A stretch of DNA of 32,520 nucleotides. Origin: Actinomycetota bacterium. Lineage in GTDB: Bacteria; Actinomycetota; Actinomycetes; Actinomycetales; Microbacteriaceae. Positions 27,158 to 32,520 of this stretch are shown in pieces. A program made the position numbers and the translations under genes. The stretch spans positions 1 through 32,520 of the forward strand of contig WLGA01000002.1 in NCBI GenBank assembly GCA_009703445.1. Reading direction: 5' to 3'. Positions within the stretch are counted from its first letter, which is position 1, and the number at the start of each line of letters is the position of its first letter. The notes beneath the pieces were generated by a model. It was not told the DNA's origin. It made no database searches and worked only from the letters and a program-made list of their open reading frames with translations.

Positions 27158-27571
27158 ATGCATAAGTACGAGCTAATGGTGATCCTCGACCCAACAATCG
27201 AAGAACGCACCGTCGCTCCATCCCTAGATAAGTTCCTAAACGTAATCCGCAATGCTGAAGGCACTGTAGACAACGTTGACATCTGGGGCCGTCGCCGTCT
27301 GGCTTACGAAATCAAGAAGAACAACGAAGGCATCTACGCAGTAGTCAACATGACTGCTACTTCAGCTGCTGTTGTTGAGCTTGACCGCCAGCTAAAGCTT
27401 TCAGAAGCCGTTCTACGCACCAAGGTGCTACGCGCAGACGAGGCAGTTGTAAACATCAAGCCTGTAGAGGTTCCTGAAGTTTCAGCTGACGAAGCTGCTG
27501 CCGAAAAGGCACCTGCTGCTAAGAAGGCACCAGCCGCTAAGGCTGCACCAAAGACCAAGAAGGCCGAGTAA
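27158..27571 (+). CDS. rpsF: 30S ribosomal protein bS6
   Basis: The 137-residue protein starts [12 protein letters not shown] and contains the bS6 core with [16 protein letters not shown]. The C-terminal 35 residues form an Ala/Lys/Pro-rich tail ([14 protein letters not shown]) beyond the usual core. It binds bS18 on the small-subunit platform, encoded downstream. An exceptionally good Shine-Dalgarno AAGGAGGTGG ends 8 bases before the ATG. The 134-base leader is the expected place for the operon promoter and any bS6:bS18 autoregulatory RNA, but I could not fold one with confidence. Six of ten Leu codons are CTA. Confidence 0.96.
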   Translation: MHKYELMVILDPTIEERTVAPSLDKFLNVIRNAEGTVDNVDIWGRRRLAYEIKKNNEGIYAVVNMTATSAAVVELDRQLKLSEAVLRTKVLRADEAVVNIKPVEVPEVSADEAAAEKAPAAKKAPAAKAAPKTKKAE

Positions 27572-27577
27572 AGATCC

Positions 27578-28087
27578 ATGGCCGGGGAAGTCAACGTCAC
27601 GATTGTCGGCAATCTAGCCGACGATCCTGAACTGCGCTACACCCAGGGCGGAGTCGCTGTTGTTAGCGTTCGAGTAGGTTCAACCCCTCGCACCTTCAAC
27701 CGCACCACTTCAGCTTGGGAAGATGGCGAAACCGTATGGGTTCGCTGCACCGCTTGGCGTGAAGTTGCTGAGAATGTTGCTCAGTCACTCACCAAGGGCA
27801 CTCGCGTAGTTGTCACCGGTCGCCTAAAGGCACCATCTGCTTACCAGTCAGCTCAGGGCGAGGCTCGCGCCTCTCTAGAGCTCGAAATCGAAGAGATTGG
27901 CCCGTCATTGCGTTACGCAACCGCGGCTATTTCTCGTCGTGCTCGTGAAGCTGGCTCAGGCGCAGGTGCCGTTGCAGGCGATCCGTGGGGCGATGCACCA
28001 GCAGTATCGAAGGGCTCATCGAAGCCTGCCGACGACGCATGGGCAAACCCAGGAACCGCCGCTGGCGGCGACGACACCCCGTTCTAA
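27578..28087 (+). CDS. ssb: Single-stranded DNA-binding protein
   Basis: The 169-residue protein has an OB-fold (about residues 1-110) with VTIVGNLADDPELRYTQGG and a Gly/Ala/Ser-rich linker. The acidic tip DDTPF at the C-terminus is the protein-interaction hook of bacterial SSB proteins. It starts six bases after rpsF in the conserved order rpsF-ssb-rpsR-rplI. Its job in replication fits with dnaB further down. Confidence 0.96.
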   Translation: MAGEVNVTIVGNLADDPELRYTQGGVAVVSVRVGSTPRTFNRTTSAWEDGETVWVRCTAWREVAENVAQSLTKGTRVVVTGRLKAPSAYQSAQGEARASLELEIEEIGPSLRYATAAISRRAREAGSGAGAVAGDPWGDAPAVSKGSSKPADDAWANPGTAAGGDDTPF

Positions 28088-28120
28088 TCACTCGACTTTA
28101 GAAAAAATTTAGGAGAAATC

Positions 28121-28384
28121 ATGGCTGCAAAGAGCGATCCTCGCAACAGCAAGAAGCCAAAGCGCAACGGAAAGAACCTCAAGGACGTTCCGGCTAAGGC
28201 AATCAAGGTTGGCGTTATTGACTACAAAGACGTCGCAACCCTACGTAAGTTCGTTTCGGACCGCGGCAAGATCCGCGCCCGTCGCATCACCGGTGTTTCA
28301 GTTCAGGAACAGCGCCTCATCGCCCGTGCCGTTAAGAACGCTCGCGAAATGGCTCTAATGCCATACGCAGGCGCTGGCCGCTAA
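28121..28384 (+). CDS. rpsR: 30S ribosomal protein bS18 (zinc-free form)
   Basis: The 87-residue protein contains [26 protein letters not shown], here split as [12 protein letters not shown] and [13 protein letters not shown], the bS18 signature. No cysteine is present, so it is the C-minus, zinc-independent form. The N-terminus is basic. AGGAGAAA precedes the ATG. It is the partner of bS6. Confidence 0.97.
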   Translation: MAAKSDPRNSKKPKRNGKNLKDVPAKAIKVGVIDYKDVATLRKFVSDRGKIRARRITGVSVQEQRLIARAVKNAREMALMPYAGAGR

Positions 28385-28395
28385 GGAGAAATCAC

Positions 28396-28848
28396 ATGTC
28401 AAAGATCATTCTGACCAATGAGGTTTCAGGCCTCGGCTCTGCAGGCGACGTTGTTGAGGTAAAGGACGGCTTCGCTCGTAACTACCTTCTACCTCGTGGC
28501 TTTGCTGTTCTATGGAGCAAGGGTGGCGAGAAGCAGGTTGAGTCAATCAAGGCTGCTCGTCAGGCTCGCGCCCTAGCAACTGTCGAAGACGCACACGCAC
28601 TAAAGGCTGCTCTTGAGGCTAAGTCGGTTCGACTTATCGTCAAGGCTGGCCAGGGCGGCCGTCTATTCGGCGCTGTCAAGACCGGCGATGTCGTTGCTGC
28701 TGTTTCAGCTGCCGGCCTAGGCGAGCTAGACAAGCGCAAGGTTGCTTTCGTTGCACCAATCAAGATTGCTGGTGAGCACCTAGCTACCGTTCGTCTACAC
28801 GGCGACGTAGTTGCTACCATCACCCTTCAGGTTGTTGGCAAGAAGTAA
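28396..28848 (+). CDS. rplI: 50S ribosomal protein bL9
   Basis: The 150-residue protein has the N-terminal bL9 domain, with [20 protein letters not shown] and NYLLPRGFA, a long connecting helix (about 45-75) and the C-terminal domain ending in [19 protein letters not shown] precedes the ATG. Nine of its 15 Leu codons are CTA, unusual for a highly expressed gene. The stop is followed by a parS site and a terminator. Confidence 0.96.
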   Translation: MSKIILTNEVSGLGSAGDVVEVKDGFARNYLLPRGFAVLWSKGGEKQVESIKAARQARALATVEDAHALKAALEAKSVRLIVKAGQGGRLFGAVKTGDVVAAVSAAGLGELDKRKVAFVAPIKIAGEHLATVRLHGDVVATITLQVVGKK

Positions 28849-28854
28849 TAACAA

Positions 28855-28868
28855 GTTTCACGTGAAAC
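28855..28868. promoter_or_regulatory. parS: parS core after rplI
   Basis: This is an exact GTTTCACGTGAAAC palindrome without the outer T/A pair. Its last four bases (AAAC) form the 5' end of the terminator stem that follows. It lies about 17 kb from oriC. Confidence 0.75.
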
Positions 28869-28897
28869 GGGTCGCCTTCGGGCGGCCCGTTTCTGCT
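28865..28897 (+). terminator. Terminator of the rpsF-rplI operon
   Basis: AAACGGGTCGCC (28865-28876) pairs with GGCGGCCCGTTT (28881-28892) through one G-T wobble, around a TTCG tetraloop. TTTCTG follows. The stem shares bases with the parS core. Confidence 0.8.
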
Positions 28898-28914
28898 TTA
28901 TGCGGATTTCGAAA

Positions 28915-29139
28915 ATATCCACAACCCCCTAAAACCTGTGGATAACTTGGTTTGTTTACTTGGTTATCCACAACCTTTAGGTGAAGGTTTAGGGTTGAGT
29001 GTTTATAGTTGTCCACAGGCTAAAACCCATGTAATTGCTGGGAAAGCCGATTAATCCCACAATTTGCTAACAGGGTTATCCACACCTTACTAACAGATTC
29101 TCGGGCGTGTCCGGCGTGTTGTCCACAAAGTTATCCACA
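28915..29139. promoter_or_regulatory. Cluster of DnaA boxes upstream of dnaB
   Basis: This non-coding stretch, part of the 390-bp rplI-dnaB gap, has four exact TTATCCACA boxes: 28937-28945 on the minus strand, and 28964-28972, 29076-29084 and 29131-29139 on the plus strand. Two TTGTCCACA boxes, the form common in actinobacteria, lie at 29009-29017 and 29119-29127, and ATATCCACA lies at 28915-28923. The first two exact boxes face each other across 18 bases. No AT-rich unwinding element is evident. A GC-rich hairpin at 29197-29213 (GCTGGCC/GGCCGGC) lies in the dnaB leader. Confidence 0.8.
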
Positions 29140-29238
29140 GGACGGTTTGGTGCTTGAATGTCTGACCTGTTTGATAGACAAGTACTCTCATACGAGGCTG
29201 GCCTTCGGCCGGCAGTTGTGCACCAATAGGAGAAGCTA

Positions 29239-30582
29239 ATGTCGATGATTCAAGACGTATCGCGTTCGGCTGAACGCATGCTTCCTAACGACATGTTGGC
29301 CGAGCAAAGCGCCCTGGGCGGCATGCTGCTTTCCCAAGAGGCTTGTGCCGAGGTGTTCGAGAGCGTCAAGGGCAGCGACTTCTACGCGCCTAAGCACGAA
29401 CTGATCTTTGAAGCCGTCGCAACCCTGTTTGGTAAGGGTGAGCCTATTGACGTGATCACCGTCACAGACGAGCTCATGAAGCAGGGAAACCTGGTCAAGG
29501 CCGGAAGCGCCGACTACCTTCACACGCTTACCTCGATTGTTCCGACCGCGGCAAACGCAGCGTTCTACGCCAAAATCGTCCAAGAGAAGGCAACGCTTCG
29601 TCGTCTAGTGGAGGTTGGCACCAAGATTGCTCAGTTGGGTTATGCCAACGAGGGTGATGTCGAAGATTTGGTCAACGAGGCCCAAGAGCGCGTTTACCAG
29701 GTTGGCGGAGCATCGGTCACCGAAGACTACGTGGGGCTAAGCACATCTATTGAGGCGGCAATCAACGAAATCGAGTCGGCGCAGAAGCGCGGCGGCGATA
29801 TGGTCGGTGTTCCAACTGGCTTCATCGAGCTTGACGACCTAACCCACGGTTTCCACCCTGGCCAGCTAATCATTGTGGCTGCCCGACCAGCCGTCGGTAA
29901 GTCGACTATTGCTCTCGATTTTGCTCGTCACGCTGCGGTAAAAGCCAATAAGCCGACCATCTTCTTCTCACTCGAAATGGGTCGCGCGGAAATCGCGATG
30001 CGTTTGCTCTCTGCCGAATCCAACATTCAGCTGCAGAGCATGCGTAAGGGAACAATCGGCGACAACGAATGGGCTCGTTTGGCTCAGGTTCGAGGCCAGA
30101 TCAACGATGCACCGCTCTACATCGACGACAGCCCGAACCTAACCCTTGTCGAAATCCGCGCTAAGTGCCGTCGTTTGGCTCAACGAGTGGGCCTAAAGAT
30201 GGTCGTCATCGACTACATCCAGCTAATGACCTCGGGCAAAAAGGTTGAATCACGCCAGCAGGAAGTCTCCGAGTTCTCGCGTGCCCTAAAGCTGCTCGCC
30301 AAAGAGCTTCAGGTTCCGGTTATCGCACTGTCACAGCTAAACCGTCAAGCCGAACAGACGAAGGATAAGAAGCCGGAAATCTCCCACCTTCGTGAATCTG
30401 GATCACTTGAGCAGGATGCCGACGTCGTGATCTTGCTACACCGCGAGGGAATCGGTGAACGAGACCATCCACGCGCCGGCGAAGCCGACATCATCCTTGC
30501 AAAGCAGCGTTCTGGCCCAACCGGCACCGTCACCGTGGCGTTCCAGGGCCAATACTCGCGTTTCATGAACATGAAACAGTAG
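29239..30582 (+). CDS. dnaB: Replicative DNA helicase DnaB
   Basis: This 447-residue hexameric helicase unwinds DNA at the fork. The N-terminal domain begins LPNDMLAEQSALGGML, the linker follows, and the RecA-like domain has Walker A ARPAVGKS (residues 215-222), VVIDYIQLM (Walker B) and the SQLNRQAEQ segment. No intein interrupts the Walker or H4 regions, the usual insertion sites. GGAG lies about 8 bases before the ATG; a second ATG at residue 3 is possible. The DnaA-box cluster is immediately upstream. Confidence 0.97.
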   Translation: MSMIQDVSRSAERMLPNDMLAEQSALGGMLLSQEACAEVFESVKGSDFYAPKHELIFEAVATLFGKGEPIDVITVTDELMKQGNLVKAGSADYLHTLTSIVPTAANAAFYAKIVQEKATLRRLVEVGTKIAQLGYANEGDVEDLVNEAQERVYQVGGASVTEDYVGLSTSIEAAINEIESAQKRGGDMVGVPTGFIELDDLTHGFHPGQLIIVAARPAVGKSTIALDFARHAAVKANKPTIFFSLEMGRAEIAMRLLSAESNIQLQSMRKGTIGDNEWARLAQVRGQINDAPLYIDDSPNLTLVEIRAKCRRLAQRVGLKMVVIDYIQLMTSGKKVESRQQEVSEFSRALKLLAKELQVPVIALSQLNRQAEQTKDKKPEISHLRESGSLEQDADVVILLHREGIGERDHPRAGEADIILAKQRSGPTGTVTVAFQGQYSRFMNMKQ

Positions 30583-30600
30583 GTTCGCTAGGTTTAACCC

Positions 30601-31122
30601 ATGGCTATCACTCAAACCCCAAGAATCGCACTGGCCGCTCGCGCGGCAATTAGCCTCGCGGTTGGTCTGTTTCTAACTTTCAGCCAGTCGCACGGTGCTG
30701 AAATCGGCCTTTTGGCCCTAGGTATCTTCGGTTTGAGCTTTGCTGTTCTAAATGGCCTCGCGTCGGTCGTTTTTCAAAAAGGCCTAGCCGCAATCGAGAA
30801 CGTCCCACTCGTGATGGTTGCCTTGCTTATCGGCATATTTGCGCTCTCGGCTGCGAATGACGAGTTGGCTTTTAAGTTTTTGGTGACCGGCTGGGCGATC
30901 ATCGCCGGCGCTTTCGAGCTCTACCAGTCTCGTCGAGCCGGTTTCAAGACCACAGCGGGCCGAGACCTGCTAATTAACTCCTGCTTTTCATTGCTATTGG
31001 CGGTGCTTTTCTTGTTGGCACCGCTTGATATCGTCTCGCAGGTGGGCTTCTTCGGCGCTTACCTGATGATGAGCGGTGTGCACATCGGCATCGCCGCAGC
31101 GTCGCCTGCCGCAAAGGCGTAG
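30601..31122 (+). CDS. Multi-spanning membrane protein, possibly DUF308/HdeD-like
   Basis: The 173-residue protein has about six hydrophobic segments with short loops, at roughly 12-28, 36-58, 68-84, 91-106, 125-142 and 146-166. The spacing, and paired helices with Gly/Ala-rich faces, resemble HdeD-type DUF308 proteins, but I see no decisive motif. The gene starts 18 bases after dnaB, so it is probably read from the same promoter. Function unknown. Confidence 0.6.
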   Translation: MAITQTPRIALAARAAISLAVGLFLTFSQSHGAEIGLLALGIFGLSFAVLNGLASVVFQKGLAAIENVPLVMVALLIGIFALSAANDELAFKFLVTGWAIIAGAFELYQSRRAGFKTTAGRDLLINSCFSLLLAVLFLLAPLDIVSQVGFFGAYLMMSGVHIGIAAASPAAKA

Positions 31123-31131
31123 GCTTTATCC

Positions 31132-31365
31132 ATGGCCAAAAAAACTCGCAAAAAAGCTGACGCGCGCTCGGCACGCACCTACATCTCGCTTTCATTCGTA
31201 TCCGCCGTGTTTGTCGGTGTGATTGTTTGGGGCAACAGCCAGGACATCCAGCGCGTGGCCATCTGGTCAGGTCTGACCTTCATCGTCGTTCTCGTGACCA
31301 TCGCCACCTTGGCGCTTTCGGTCAAGGATGAGCCTGCCGACGAAGGCAAGCCTCGCCTCAAGTAG
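31132..31365 (+). CDS. Small two-helix membrane protein
   Basis: The 77-residue product has a basic N-terminus (AKKTRKKADARSAR), two hydrophobic segments at about 17-34 and 42-64, and an acidic C-terminus. This charge pattern predicts both ends in the cytoplasm. No family recognised. It begins nine bases after the preceding membrane gene and is followed by a terminator. Confidence 0.65.
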   Translation: MAKKTRKKADARSARTYISLSFVSAVFVGVIVWGNSQDIQRVAIWSGLTFIVVLVTIATLALSVKDEPADEGKPRLK

Positions 31366-31382
31366 GCGCAAAAACTTAAACG

Positions 31383-31408
31383 AAAAGGCACCCGCGAGGG
31401 TGCCTTTT
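31383..31408. terminator. Bidirectional terminator between the dnaB unit and purB
   Basis: AAAAGGCACCC (31383-31393) pairs perfectly with GGGTGCCTTTT (31398-31408) around GCGA. Both strands show a T run after the stem, so it can serve the plus-strand unit and purB. Confidence 0.88.
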
Positions 31409-31449
31409 CTGTTGTGCTGGCCGGCCTTGGCCAACCGAATGACAAGTTT

Positions 31450-32520
31450 TTACTTCTGAACGCGCTTTGCGAGTTCTTCGGCAAGACCCACGTAGGTGTG
31501 TGGGCGCAGGGTTAGCAAGCGGGCCTTGGCCTCTTCTCCGATCTCAAGCTGGTTTACGAACGCAATCATGTCGTCTCCCGAAAGGCGCTTTCCGCGGGTT
31601 AGCTCCTTGAGCAACGCATACGGGTCGCTGATTGACGAACGGCCAGCGGCCACCTCGGCGCGAATCACGGTCTGAATCGCTTCGCCCAGAATCTCCCAGT
31701 TGTCGCTGAGGTCGATGCCGAGCACTTCACGAGACAAAGCGATTTCGTTCAGGCCGCGGGTGACATTGTCGATTGCGAGTAGCGAGTGGCCGAAACCTAG
31801 GCCGATGTTGCGCTGTGAAGATGAGTCGGTCAGGTCGCGCTGCAAACGCGACGTGATCAAGGTCGAGGCAAGGCTGCCCAGGATGGCGTTCGACAGCTCG
31901 AGGTTTGACTCGGCGTTCTCGAAGCGAATCGGGTTGATCTTGTGAGGCATGGTCGATGAACCGGTGGCTCCAGGAACAGGAATCTGCTTGAAGTAGCCCA
32001 TCGAGATGTATGACCAGATGTCGGTGCACAGGTTGTGCAGAATGCCGTTGAACAGGGTGACTGCCGAGTAAAGCTCGGCCTGCCAGTCGTGCGACTCAAT
32101 CTGGGTGGTCAGCGGGTTCCAGGTGAGGCCAAGACCGGTGACGAAGTCTTCAGACTCCTTGGTCCAGTTCACATCCGGGGCTGCAACCACGTGTGCCGAG
32201 AAGGTTCCGGTGGCACCCGAGAACTTGCCTAGGTACTCGCCGTTCTCGATGCGCTTGACCTGGCGCTCTAGGCGGTGGATGAACACCGCGAGCTCCTTGC
32301 CCATGGTTGACGGGGTCGCCGGCTGGCCGTGGGTGTGTGAAAGCATCGCCGCGTCGGCGTATTCGGCGCTGAGTTCGCGCAGTTTGGTGAGCAACTTCTC
32401 GACGCGAGGCAGCCATACCTGCTGCACGGCATCGCGCACGGTGATTGCGTAGCTCAGGTTGTTGATGTCTTCGCTGGTGCAGGCAAAGTGAGTCAGCTCG
32501 AGAAGGTCGTTGCGACCAAG
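31450..32520 (-). CDS. purB: Adenylosuccinate lyase, 5' end beyond the window
   Basis: The frame is open to the right edge, giving 356 residues of the C-terminal part; the E. coli enzyme has about 456. The first visible residues read LGRNDLLELTHFACTSEDIN, in which the HFxCTSEDINN segment is typical of the E. coli-type enzyme. The fumarase-superfamily signature GSSTMPHKINP is present with its flexible loop Ser. The enzyme cleaves SAICAR and adenylosuccinate in purine synthesis. The true start is outside the window; a GTG at 32439 is internal. Confidence 0.95.
   Translation of the reverse strand, partial: LGRNDLLELTHFACTSEDINNLSYAITVRDAVQQVWLPRVEKLLTKLRELSAEYADAAMLSHTHGQPATPSTMGKELAVFIHRLERQVKRIENGEYLGKFSGATGTFSAHVVAAPDVNWTKESEDFVTGLGLTWNPLTTQIESHDWQAELYSAVTLFNGILHNLCTDIWSYISMGYFKQIPVPGATGSSTMPHKINPIRFENAESNLELSNAILGSLASTLITSRLQRDLTDSSSQRNIGLGFGHSLLAIDNVTRGLNEIALSREVLGIDLSDNWEILGEAIQTVIRAEVAAGRSSISDPYALLKELTRGKRLSGDDMIAFVNQLEIGEEAKARLLTLRPHTYVGLAEELAKRVQK

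Noticed and set aside
28915-29139. This cluster as the true oriC
   Set aside because: It lacks an AT-rich unwinding stretch, whereas the dnaN-dnaA gap has boxes plus such a stretch at about 11725-11780 and the conserved gene context. It cannot be fully excluded without marker-frequency data.
29239-30582. Intein in dnaB (and in gyrA, gyrB)
   Set aside because: The P-loop and other usual insertion points are continuous and protein lengths are normal.

Overview
This window is the replication-origin region of an actinobacterial chromosome, most likely a small-genome member of the Microbacteriaceae. That assignment is inferred from gene order, the DUF3566 and DUF6049-type genes, the Cys-free bS18 and the very tight gene packing; no 16S rRNA or other direct taxonomic marker is present. 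The core order is tRNA-Ala, tRNA-Ile, DUF3566, gyrA, gyrB, dciA (DUF721), recF, dnaN, oriC, dnaA, rpmH, rnpA, yidD, yidC, jag/khpB, rsmG, parA, parB. I see no mobile element, CRISPR array, prophage, intein or toxin-antitoxin pair.

Left accessory arm (1-3267, all minus strand apart from a possible partial ORF at the edge): a DUF3800-like protein, a small membrane protein, a YdeI/OmdA-like protein, an SDR-fold protein with a non-canonical active site, and an MFS exporter. The last four are closely packed and look like one transcription unit. Two tRNA genes and a terminator follow, at the end of the gyrB-gyrA-DUF3566 unit.

Replication and segregation core (3631-19108): gyrase, the helicase-loading factor DciA, RecF, the sliding clamp and DnaA lie on the minus strand. 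The dnaN-dnaA intergenic region carries an AT-rich stretch and several TTATCCACA boxes and is the likely oriC. The plus-strand unit to its right encodes bL34, RNase P protein, YidD/YidC membrane insertion, the RNA-binding Jag/KhpB, the 16S methyltransferase RsmG and ParAB. Five parS-type sites lie at 9250, 16307, 17146, 23669 and 28855, bracketing oriC.

Right arm: a minus-strand series holds a D-Ala-D-Ala ligase-like gene, a PLP aminotransferase, trxA, trxB, murJ, a miniature DUF6049-type membrane protein and a NUDIX hydrolase. Divergent from these on the plus strand are a CCA-adding enzyme, then rpsF-ssb-rpsR-rplI, then dnaB and two small membrane proteins. purB enters from the right edge on the minus strand and is cut by the window end.

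Most of the window is ordinary housekeeping sequence. The most unusual signal is in the 390-bp rplI-dnaB intergenic region: seven DnaA-box-like 9-mers in about 225 bp, roughly 17 kb from oriC and next to a parS site that shares bases with a terminator. Other points of interest are parS sites merged with terminator hairpins, a possible small ORF translationally coupled to parA with a parS inside it, a drastically shortened DUF6049-type gene in the mur/trx cluster, and a strong preference for the Leu codon CTA in ribosomal protein genes. I found no clear evidence of a wholly new multi-gene system.
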